A stretch of DNA of 64,000 nt, from assembly GCA_034008185.1 (NCBI GenBank), contig CM067081.1, positions 151,496,258-151,560,257 on the forward strand, read 5' to 3'. Below, piece after piece: positions 21,901 to 33,900 of the stretch. Under the pieces are notes generated by a model, which saw only the letters and a program-made list of their open reading frames with translations, had not been told where the DNA came from and made no database searches. Made by a program: the position numbers and the translations under genes. Each line of letters opens with the position of its first letter. The first letter of the stretch is position 1. The DNA comes from Gorsachius magnificus (Eukaryota > Chordata > Aves > Pelecaniformes > Ardeidae).

Positions 21901-24900
21901 CAGTCCCTAGAACCTTTATTATTTTCAAAGATTGATTTGCTTATTGTTGGGCAAGACAAAAATCACTAACATGAGACTCTTAACATCACAAAGAGGCAGA
22001 ACAAGGAAAACAAGGGACTGTGAATTCCAGTGCAATATGTAATTGTAGGTGGGGCTGGCAGCAACATCTATTAACGTCACCTAAACACTTCCCTTGCAAG
22101 ACCTTGGTTTTCATTGCTTCTAATACTGCCAAACAAGCAGCTTGGGCTTACATTTTCTGTAGTGGGTGGGTCCCCGAGCTGGTATTTTAGGAAAACTTCA
22201 GCCAAAGGAGTATCCCAGAACAGTGTTAGTATGGTCCTTAGAAATGCCTAAATGTTATTTTGCTTGTTAGAAGCCTGCAGATCTTTTCTACAAAATACTA
22301 GTATCTGAGTGAGAGGCAGCCATCGTATCATGAAAATATCCTCTCCGCCTCCGTCAAAATCTACCTATATTTGGCAAAAGGCTTTCTTTTTATTTTACCA
22401 TTGCTGTTGAAGATCAGTCTGCATATGCTCAATGGATGCAACTTTCATTGTAGTAGCAGATTTTCCTACGAAATCACTCCTTACTGGATATGGTACAGCC
22501 TGGAGCTACGGGAGCCTGACGGGGCTTTCCCTTCAATTCCCGCTACCAGCTGCTTTGGGGTGGCAGCAAGCCAACCTGTAATTGATGGGTGGGAAAGCAG
22601 AGGGGAACGCCGGGTAGCCAAATGCAGAGAGAAAACCACAGCAAGCATGGAGAAAAGAGCCCAATGGGGATGGTGGCTCTGCAGTGTGCTGGGGTAGTGC
22701 ATGAAGCTGGGTAGTTGAACACAGGAGTTAGACTGGCTGGTTAGAAGGGAAGCAACGTTGGACAAGGAGCTGGAGGAGAAGAAATTTGGGACTGGCCGAA
22801 GAAAGAGAAGAAATTTGGGACCCGGGTGGTTGTAAGTGGGAAGACAAACTGAAAGAAGGGAAAAGAAACCAGGAAGGGAAATGAGGAGTCAGAAAGGAGA
22901 CCTGAAACAGAAAATTAGGATAGCGGGCAAGGAGAAGTGGAAGGGAACAAGATGTGGAAATAGATTGGCTTTGTGGGAAAAGAGGAGCCCTGGGCTGGGA
23001 CAGGGACAGCAGTGAAGCCCGTGGTTAAAAGCGGTATGTGGCTCACAGGAAACCTTCACCTGGTACAGGAAGGGCTGGCAGCACTATTTGCCTGTACATA
23101 CTTGAATGTACAGCGACCTTGAAAACATGGCTGGAATCTGAGATGCGGTGACCTTAAGACAACAAACCTTCACTGAATTAGTTTTTATTTGGAAGCATGT
23201 TTCAAATTGAAAAGTAAGATGTAAAGAGCATGTACTCACCTCAAATGTCATTTCCAGGTGGTTTTTAGGAATCTGCATTATGCCTGTATCTCCTAGTTCT
23301 CCTGATACGCAAATCCACGGGTTTGATGTGGTTATTGCATTGCTTAGTTTTTTGATGGGAATTATCACTGACCTGTAAGGGATCACTAAAGAACAGAGGA
23401 GGAAAAATAAGTTAGTCTTGACTTCTGTCCCCCGCCTCTGGGTAAACGCAATTTCTGGAGCAAACCATGCATCTCCCTCGGAGAAATTCTCATGCCATGT
23501 CTCAGCAGCCGAACAAGGAGAACTCACAGAATCACTGAACGATGGAACGGCAGGGGTTGGAAGGGACCTCAGGAGATCACCTAGTCCAACCCTCCTGCTG
23601 CTAAAGCAGGTTCTCCTAGAGCATGTTGCACAGGACATCGTCCAGGCGGGCTTTGAATATCTCCAGAGAAGGAGACTCCACAACCCCCCTGGGCAGCCTG
23701 TTCCAGTGCTCTGTCACCCTCAAAGTAAAGAAGTTCTTCCTCATATTCAACTGAAACCTCTTACACTTCAGTTTGTGCCCACTGCCCCTTGTCCTGTCAC
23801 TGGGCACCGCTGAGAAGAGCCTGGCTCCGTCCTCGTAACATCCACCCTGAAGATATTTGTAAGTATTTATGGGATTCCCCTCTGTCTTGTCTTCTCCAGG
23901 CTAAACAAGCCCAGCTACCTCAGCCTTTCCTCCTCCGCTCTCCCGATCCAGGGTGAGCCACGCCGGCAGCGCGGCCCGCCCGCAGCGCCAGAGGCTCTCC
24001 CCTCACGGCGGGCCGCAGCAGCACGCCCGGCGCCCGCCAGCCACCAACCGCAAGCAGCGGCGCTGCAGGGCGGCTGGGGCAGCGGCACCGGCCCGCCTGG
24101 CCGGGGCCCGCCCGCCCCGCCGCCCGGGCCGCCATGGCGCAGGGCCGGGGGGGCCGGCTCCCCAGGCCGCCGGGGAAAGGGGTGACAGCCCCGCCCTGCG
24201 CCGGGGCACCGCCAGCCCCGGCAGGGTGACGGGATGAAGGGGGCGGACGGAAGGTGGGAGGGGAAGAGGGAATGCCAGAGGCGCGGGCACGGCTGGTAGC
24301 GGCGCGGCCAAAGGCTGACGGGTCTCTGCGGACATTTCTCCCGCTAAAAATCATTATTATCATTATGCCTTTAAATCTGCACCACTCGCGCGTGCCTACG
24401 GCAAGGACCGCCACCCACCCCAATCCGGATTTGCCTCAGGTGCTGGGCGCCAGCACTGCACGGCTCCCTCCCCCCTTACGGTTTCACAAGCTGCCTTTTT
24501 GACGGGGTCAGATAAGCCGGCTTTTTCACTTTTTTGTCTGCCAGCCAATGATACTGCACTTAAAAATATACCCTCAAATTCCAAGTGCTGTCAAGCTGGA
24601 TGCCCCGCAGAAATAAGGTAATCAAGGATGAGTAAATCTCTTTGCGCTGCGCTAGTTCTGAGGGGATTTACTGCTTTACGAGGAGAAAAAGGAGAATGAG
24701 TGCCTGTTTTGACAGCCACGTGAAACTTGCTTCACCTCACTCTGACCGGGCAGGAAAATGAAGACTATGGGCTGCCAAGGTGAATCCAAATAATTAGGTC
24801 ATCCCATGGGGTCCTGCCTGCTCCGTATTGCTCAGTGCTGGAGAGACAAAGATTCATTTTCAGATTTCGATCCAATCTTTGTTCTCTTCCTCACAAGAGA

Positions 24901-27900
24901 GAAGGAGAGGGAATCACTTTGGCATTTAAGGAGAGAGAAAAAGAGATTTAAAATGTGCAGCAGAGCACAAAGCGCCTTGTATTTCAATCTCCAAGGCTTC
25001 CACCTCCTTCCCAGTCTGCAGAGAGCAGGCTGTTAGGATGCACACTTAGCTAAGGCCAGTAAGAAGCATTAGGATGTAGAGGACTTGTCTGGGAGGGAAG
25101 ATGAAAGAGACTATACAACTCGGCGAGGAAACCCAAGTGCTACAGCAGCACTCTCTGCTGATTACTCTCCTTTGTGCAACACTCTTCTCCAGAGCACTCC
25201 TACACAACCTTGGCTCTCCAGCTTGTTTCCCAGAGCAACACCCAGCACCCATGAGCCCTGCAGCAACAACCAAAGTTTCCAGATAAGAGCTCAGCTACTC
25301 AGACACCAGCAACAGCAACATCATCTCTTACAAATCATGACAGCAACTAATTTTTATCCGGGGGGCGTGGGGGGGGGAAATGATTCTCCAACTCACTGAT
25401 TGTGGTGAAGACGCTTGTGAAGCAGAAGTAATCCACAGCGTTGAGCGAGAGCAGGTGATACAGAAACTGTTCCCGTTCTTCTTCACAGCGCAGGAAAGCG
25501 TAACGCTTGTAAAGTTTCCTGGTAGGAACAAATACATTGCTTTCTTGTTGAAAAAGCACCATGTATCTTAAAAGGTGTTTGAATCTCAAAACACCAACTG
25601 AAGAGTTGGATCTTCATGGGAGGGATGAAAAGTGTGAGATTCCACAGCTAACACAAGCTGCTAGAAACCCATAGGGGGCATTTACCCGCTATGCTATGTG
25701 TGTTTTACAGACCACTCTCAGCTCCACGCTAGCATAGCAAGGCTACAGGGTTCATCTCATGAAAGGATCAGTTTTGGTTCTGCTGCAAAGCACAGGTATA
25801 AACTAACACTGCTCACAACAGCAGACCTGAACCAACATGCAGCAACCTCATTTCTTCCCCATATCTTCCCACTGCAGAATAGCCTTGTCTTAGAAAACTA
25901 ACCAGAAGGCACCAAACCATGGAAGGCACCAGACCTCGGAAGGCACCAAACCACGGAAGGCACCAAGCAGCAGCAGGGGTCCTCCCACCACTCTTTCATT
26001 TTGGCAGACCCAGTGTAAATCACTAATTGCCCAAAGCAGTGCAAAGGCACACCAGGAGTTAACCTGGACCCGCTCTGAGAAAGCACAGAGTTTTTGACAC
26101 TGCCAGCAGTCTGAGGGCAACAGACTCCCACCAAGCTGCTAAGGTAGATGGGTGTAGATGAAACTTCAGAAAAAAAGACAGGTGTGCCGCCTGATCACCC
26201 AAGAAGCGACTGTCTCCAGTTCTGCTAAGAACTGCATGCAATAGCTAGGATGTTTTCATAAGGTTTGGGGTTTTTTTCCTAAATGCACTGCTTTGAGAAA
26301 ATGAAGTTGGGGAACACCTACGCAGGCAGATCGTTTGCCTGTGCTTGCAAAAGGAGGCAAAGATGGGGGAGCTGCTAAGAGGCTGGGAGGGCTGGCATCT
26401 AACCCAGCCCATCGGCAGTCAGGATGGGGGCCTGAGTTTGGCTCGAGTCAATGGTAATGCAGGGCTGCTGTGAGAAAAGGGGCATTCCTGCCCCTGCTGC
26501 TTCATTTGCACAAGATAGAGTCACTGTAGGGCCGTGAAGTGGCTTGGATCAACACACTGAGCTGACCAAAACCTAATGCCTCCTTCCTGAAAATTGTGAT
26601 TCGTTTTTCCAGGCAGATGAGCAGACTTCTGTGAGGCTGGGTAGGCAGTACCTCCTCCCCAGCTACCCTCTGCCCTTCAGTCACTTCTAGCTGGAAACAA
26701 CAGTACCCAAACGGCGCCTGGCTGCGCCCCGAGCCTGCAGAGCACCTTGACACACCAGTGAGGAAGACCTGAAAGTGAAGCTTTGAGAAAAAGAGCCAGC
26801 TTACTTGGCAAGTGCCTGGTTGGAGAGCAGCTGCTTCAGGTGCTGAGACAAAAGCTTCTTCTCCAGAGAAAGCCTTATCCAGGCTCGGGCTCGCCCCACA
26901 TCAGTCTTTATCTCGCTCATGTTCTGAACATGCCTGAAACGGGTGGGGAAAAAAAATAATAATAGATGAATCATAAAAATCCTACATGCTTCAAATGGCA
27001 ATATCCAGTGTGATGCAGCAGCTGAACTGGAAAACATCTCCTGACATAATTTCTAGAGAAAGAGACCCCCCCAGCAGGGCCCCGCCGTGCCCTGCGCTAT
27101 GGCACTGAGACCCTCAGCAGCCCCAGGCTGGCCCAGGGACATGGGGCAGCCCTTCCTGGGCATGGCAGGTTGCAACCCGGATGCGCTACAGCCCGTATCA
27201 GCGGCTCTGTGTCCTGGCATTTGCCTGGCCAAGGTGAGCAGGGGTAGATCTGCCCATTGCTGCGCTGCCTGAGGTAGATGTCCTCATGGACACTGCTAAC
27301 ACTTAAAACCAAGCAGCCACCTTGTGAGACCCAGTTACATCATAGTCGCTCCCTCAAGCTGCTGTCTGGGAGGGCAGAGGACAATACACTTCTTAAAGAG
27401 TTTCTCCAAACCACAGTCTACTCTGAAGGCTCTAACAAACCCCTTGATGGTAGCAGTCATGGGAAATTTGTGAAAAAGAGGATTGTTGGGGCAAAACCAG
27501 CAACAGGCAGTCACAAGCAGAATCACATTTTCAGGGATGTAAGAGGCCCTCGTGTAAGTGATAATCTGAACAGCCCTCCACATGCTTGGTCTGTAGGAAA
27601 GCAGAACTGTTCCACAGGGGCTTTGTTCTATGGTTTTGCTTTTCTTTTTTTTTAAAACTTCCCATATTTCAGTTTGGAGAATGCCAGAAACCCTCGTTCT
27701 AGAGCACAGGGAGCTTTCGAAGAGGAAGAGAACTGCCATGGCAGGGTGAAGCTGCTTCCAAAAGCCCCCCACTTGGTTAAATAAACAGCAAGAAAAATTA
27801 GTAACAGCTTCCAGCAGGGGAAAGAAAAGGCTGCAATTTCTTAATTTTCACGCAGTTTGCATGTTAAGTGCACAGACAATTCAGCCCTCCAAACCTCCGT

Positions 27901-30900
27901 AGCAGGCTCCAAGTATCATCAGCTGAGTCTGAACCGATCTCTTGCCATTTACTTTCCAACTCCCGCACTTTCCTTGAAGGCCCTGCGCACGTTGCTGAGC
28001 GTTAGGAAATGTGGCAATATTTACTCCAAAGAAAATCCAACAAAGTCATGCTGTGACTAATGCTTTTTACGTTGACTAGTATAGTCTCACTGTCTCGTGC
28101 TTTCCCCCATCTGTTATACCCAAGCATGTGCTTTGTGTTATATTTAGACCCTGCATTATTTGAGAAAAACACTCTCTTGTTTATAGAGCTCTAACGTAAC
28201 ATGGCTAGGGCCTTAAGGGCAAATTTGCAAAGTACAACTTAGTGCTGCCCAGAAATATGTGTTCGCCCTGCACAAGTGAAGTGGATACCAGACGTAACTC
28301 AGCAGCACCATTCTCCACCAGACTGGTCTACCCAAATTCTCAAAATAGAGGTCTACCTTTGCAATCCAAGCTGAGGGGTCTATATCACACAGCTCTGTGC
28401 TGTATGTACATATCCGAAGCACCACCAGGAAGAAACAATCTATAGGAGTAATGGTAGCTTGCCAGTGGCAAAACCTAGGTTATGTAAAACCCCTTTAAAA
28501 AAAAAAGAAAGCAAAAAAAAGGAAAAAAAAAAGATTTTTTAAAGAAACTTTCCTCCTGTTTCCTAACGTGACACATGGATAGTTCTCTGCTGGACCAGGT
28601 GAGAATTACTAACTCTCAGTGAGCTGTAAAACAAATCCAGGAGGTCACATTACACTCACATACAGTCCTTGCCCTTTATAAGCAAGCTCAGCAGCCTCCC
28701 TCTTGTCAGCAGCGATGCCTACCAGCTGAATCATTGCTGAGAGCCTTGCTCCTGGCACTGGATAGCCCTTCCTGGCTCAGAGCGTGGCAGCCAGCATTGG
28801 ACCTTCCAGCCCAGACAGTTGGGCATGTGATCCAGAGTCCTTGAGAAATAGGATGCGCACTACACTCAACTACATTGTGTTACAGGATCACAGAATCATT
28901 TGGTTGGAAAAGACCTTTAAGATCATCAAGCCCAACCATACCTGTCCACTACTAACCCATGTCCCTAAGCACCTCATCTACCCATCTTTTACATACCTCC
29001 AGGGATGGGGACTCGACCACTTCCCTGGGCAGCCCGTTGGTAGCGTTAAGACACTCTCCTCAGACATTTCAAGTCTTTTGAGATGGGAAGATCAAAGCAC
29101 AATCATCTCCCTCCCTCCCCTTCCCCCCCAGTGCTCAGCTTGGATTACATCTAATAGAAACACTGAGTAGAATTGGTTATTTTACTATGAAAAGATTCAA
29201 GTACAGATGGACTCAACCTAATTCCATGCATGCTCTGTACCTCTTCATTACCTGTTTCTGGTTCAGACCAGACTGGCATTAATTGCGCATTTGGAAAAAA
29301 TAAGGATCTGCAACCACGCAACTTGCCAGAAACATTAAAAAGATTCAGTAATCAGTCTTCTTGTCAGCAAAAGCAGAGTGTAACAGAACAGAGCATTCAG
29401 GAACTCAAAGTTACTTCACTCTCAGTTGTGAGAGTCAGAACAGCTCTATTTTTATCGGTGACCTAAGTGTAAGCACTGTATGCCCACCACGACACAGCAA
29501 ACTCTTCTTGTCAGGGCACTGAACGGCAATTTCAATGCAACTCCCTAGGTTTGGACTTGCTTTTAATCCCGTTAGTAATATAGAAAAATCTATTTCCCCT
29601 GTCAAATGTAAGCCTGGGGTATGGCGAGACATACCCTCTGCAAACAGCTGTGCTGACAGAAGAGGCTGCAGCTGCTCAATGCTCCCGATCCCTGCAGTCA
29701 GAAACGAGCAGAGACATAGCAGCTAGTCCCGTCTTTGCTAACCCAGCTTCTTTTGACTGCAGCAGGTCAAGCATCACTGTCGTGGGCCCAGCGCCTGGGG
29801 CTCCCATCCTCCACTGCAAGCTCCCTGAGGGAGGGGAGGCACGATTTCACAGGCATGAAAGCAAGCGCTGGTAGCAAGGAAGAGCTTGCCTGAATGGGAA
29901 GGACACGAAACTTGAATCCAGCTGGACCAAAGGTTTCGGGGAGTTGCCTTGGTGCTGATAGGTCCGGCTGGACACGCAGTGATGTGCCCAAGGGGTGAGG
30001 CCATGCAGGAGGCAGGCTGCAGCAGGAGTCTGCCGGGGAGCTGGGAGAAGGGTGGGAGAGATGCTGCAGATCCTCGCCCAGGGTAAAGGCTGAAGGGCAT
30101 ACCCCAAACACACTTGTGCAGACTCTCCATGCGGAGAACCAAAATAAACATCTTGAGCATCTTCCTTACCACATCAAAGATGCCTGGCTTTGCGAGGGAG
30201 GCAGAGGACACACCACGTTACCTGTAGCACAGGCTCACTGCACATTCAGAGCGTGACTGTGATTCAGCCCTGCTTTTTAAGTTGTTTACATAACCTCACA
30301 TGAGCCATCAAAACCCAGTTGTGCTTAAGGCAGTGCTTAATCCTCTAGCCATTAGTTCAGTTAGCACTGCAACCCTGGCAATTTAACAATTACCCATCCT
30401 TCTAACTTCATCATAAAACTGTGTGTGCAAACAAATATTAAGCAGCATTCCTTCCAAGCAGGAGAAAGTAAGCCACGAGATTACAGATGACAAATTCAAC
30501 TCACCATCTGCCCAGCTTTTTCTATGACCAGACATGTTTGTGGACAATCACGAATACCCAAGATACTACAAAAGGCAGTGTTCTGCTTCTGTACTTTTCC
30601 TCTGAAAAGCAGCAGAAACACTCTTGTGATTCAAGCAAGAGAGCTCAGATCTGTGCTGGGCTTTCATTACTCAAGTGGAAGTACACAGAAGACAAAACCC
30701 ATGCACGCAGCAGCGAGCGCACACAGCCTGCTCTGTTGGCAACCCCCCCCCAGCACATGAGTTTCCGCTCCAGATCCTCCTTCATCCTTTCCTCAGACCG
30801 ACCCCCTACATGCCCGTCAGCCTCACAGGACTGAATTAAGTAAATAGCTGCCATGTCCCATGAGAGAGATGCTAGAATGACAGACACGTGTTCAAAATGA

Positions 30901-33900
30901 CCTCTTGGCATTACACTCCTAATTACACTGTATATATTCTCCCTCCCTCTCCCGCATGTTGTTTTAGCCTTATGCGGCATGTCATATTCTTTGAAATCAG
31001 AGCACAAGACTTAAACTACATAGCATCAAACAAAAAGCTTGCACACTGTAGGTGGGAAGCGCAGGCATTGTCTTTCAGGAAAGTCTGACTAATCTGTGGG
31101 ATCTCACATCAGAAAAAAAAATACCTGTAATAACACACATGGTAAAAATCACATCACTGTAGTCATGTTTTTGTGAACTAACTACAATTAATCTTATTTT
31201 TACCATAAGATTTTTTTGCTGTATTTTTACGTGGAAGAAGGGCAGGTTATTACAAGAAACAATATTCATGTTGCCTCACACATTAAATTGCTAGCAGCTC
31301 TTTACAGATGAGCATTATTGCGTTCCTCCTCCCCTTTTCATGGCACTTTTACCCCACTGCAATCCTTAGCCATAGCAAGCAAAATGTCAAAACAGTGGCC
31401 TGTCCTGGCAGCAGCTTGGTCAAGGAGATGCCCTGAAGAACTTCTGTCCGGTGCTGTCACATCAGCCTCCACCTCTTCTTACTCTCTCATCCTTCCATTT
31501 CCCAATCAACACTTTTTAAAAAGCTCTCCAGGGCCAGGCTGTGGTCTCCTACGGAGCACCTGCCCTTACTTCACATTCCAATTTTAAACTCACCCAAATA
31601 GTAGGTTTGATTACATGTCTAAATTTGTACATTTATTACTACCTGCCATAAAATGCTAACTGAAAAGAAAGAATATTGCTCAGGCATTGCGAGCTGGTTT
31701 TTTTGTCCCTTTGCTTTGTCTGTCAACTGTACTGGCTTGGTCAGTAATTTAAAACAAACAAAAAGAAGCAAACTCAAAATACCAAGGAATTCAATGTATC
31801 TCCTGTTATTTGTAAAAGTTGGCTTTATTGCTAGAAGAACCCCCTGGGGAAAACAAAAACCCCAGTAAAACTTGAGTGTTTTTCATTGTGTTTTAGTTAA
31901 AATAAATCAAGTAAACATGCAAAAAAGTTTTGTAAAATAAAAAGGCAATGCTCTGCAGATTTGAATGTGGGCTAAGGAGAAGGTTTAATTCTCCTTAGCC
32001 TTTGTAAACACAAAGCCAGTGAAGACCTTTACCTTATGCTACACAATCAAACCCACAATTAATGGTTTAGGAAACCGTGTACCTCATATCTTGTATCAAG
32101 GAAACCCTCAAAGTAGGCAGAGTAATTCCTGTATCAGACTTTCGTCTTTCTGTTCCAACAGCAACTACAATGGAGAAAATACGTGAAGTTGATACAAAAT
32201 TACAGTAATGGTGTGCAATGCATTTGTTTTACAGACAGCTGAAAACAGTCTTAAGTGGCTGGTAACTGCAATGTTTCTGTGCATTATCATTAACTCTATC
32301 CTGGAAATGTAGAAGCAGACAAAATGAAAAATGCTTAATACATTACCTATTCCTTGCTTAATCCATCACTGAACTTCCCTTTTCGCATGTGAAATACATC
32401 AACATAAATGAGTTTTATTAGTAATATGTTTTTATGGAAAGCTCACAACTGAGAAGGACATATAAAATTAAGCTACAGTAGCACATTTGATGCTAAGAAT
32501 GCCATGCATTTCTGTGCTCCACTACTCTGATCAAACTGCTTTGTGGTGACACATTTTGCTCACAGGAATTTGTGCCTGCCAGCCAGATTGCTTAGTGCAT
32601 TACTCATTGAAGCTTATTAAAAAGTCTTTTCATGACCGTGACTAGTTTGTCCATAGATGTGTCTTTAAGGACTAATCATACAAGTTCCCATCTACAGGAT
32701 TTGGAGGATTGCAGAGTCCTTGGAAGTTGACCCACTGAATACCCAGCAGTGGCCTGTGAGCAGGGAGATCTCAAGGTCATCAGAAAACCAGCCTCTCACA
32801 CAACACAGAAGTAATTTAGTGATTATAAAGGGCCAAACCAAAGCATAAAGTGAGCACCTAGACTGATGGGTAGAAATTAATTACACAGCTTCTGAATTAT
32901 ACAGTCCACCAGTATAAATATTTATTGAACATGGAGTTATTCACACTGAGATCTGAGAGACAGATTGTGCTCACTAAAAGAAAAATGTCAGTGGTTTTAG
33001 CCACGGCTCCACACCTTCAGCTACTTCAGAAATCATCTCTTGCGGAAGCACTGCTTCTCACACCTCACTCAATGCTGATTAAAAGGGAATGAAGATAGTG
33101 ACCAGGCATTGAGTGATTTTCTAGACAGGGATAATAAGGATGTTCATTTGCCTTCAACGATGTCTATCTATTTTATCCAGACATCAAGGCACCTTCATAA
33201 TTATTATAAAAGGTCTCAAAATCTAAATGTGATATTAGCAAGCAAATACACCAGAAATCCTGCATGGGTTTTGTGTGGTTACACTGTTCCTCCCAGGCTT
33301 GAGCTCATTCGCTGTGATGGACCCTTCATGGATTCACCTGCCGGGTACTCACCTGGGGACTCCGCGCTATGCTCTTGCTTCTCTTCTCTCTCCTGGTACT
33401 GAAGTAAATGGGACCACAAAGCAGATTTCCCCTGAAAATGGAAAATGTAGTATGTAGCCTTAACTAAACGAGGCAAAAGAAAAGAGGCCAGTGAACATGG
33501 CAGAATAATGGGATGGCATTTCAGTGGGCCAAAAGTTCAGTGGTGAGAGTCAATCCTTCTCTCTTGGGCCACAAGACCTCAGGAAGAGGAGAGGACCATC
33601 CCACTGACCTAGCAGTCACAGCACCCACTTTGTTTCTTTGTCCTCTTCCTGGGTTTCACTTTTGAAGGTTGAAAGAGAAGAAACCAACTCCTATTTGACA
33701 ACATCATTGCAATTTCTGAGATACCTCTCAAAAAAACCCCAACAAACAAACTTCACCCACAAAAAAAACCCCAAGACCTCACAAGATATGAACCATGGAC
33801 TCTGATCCCAAAGATACTTCCCACTTAACTTTGGATTGACACCACTGAGTAGCCACTAAAAGGCAGAGATGGCATTCAGTATTTGCTAGAGCATTGTACA

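Larger units (their letters stand above)
21400..23239 (-). other. DENND5B: DENND5B intron: AT-rich tract and purine-rich tract
   Basis: 1.8 kb, GTGAGT donor to TTTCAG acceptor. It holds a TA-rich low-complexity stretch (21594-21680) and a purine-rich plus strand from about 22690 to 22980 with a 17-bp direct repeat. No gene seen. Confidence 0.8.
23386..25396 (-). other. DENND5B: DENND5B intron with CR1 copy and CpG island
   Basis: 2.0 kb, GTGAGT donor to TTTAG acceptor. Contains the CR1 copy at 23524-23934 and the GC/CpG-rich block at 23941-24330. The rest is unique sequence. Confidence 0.85.
26934..32082 (-). other. DENND5B: DENND5B intron (5.1 kb)
   Basis: GTACAC donor to TTTCAG acceptor. 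It contains a CR1 copy (28886-29040), an A-rich stretch near 28495-28535 and the inverted repeat at 31970-32000. Open frames here are short and without domains. Confidence 0.8.

Noticed and set aside
23084..23683. 199-codon minus-strand frame as an independent gene
   Set aside because: It is made of part of a CR1 copy, intron sequence and a DENND5B exon, and its first codon is GTG. It was kept only as a possible alternative leader.
24134..24229. 31-codon frame with strong start context in the CpG block as a real gene
   Set aside because: The composition (Gly, Pro, Ala, Arg) is what random GC-rich DNA gives, and it is too short to support without RNA or conservation.
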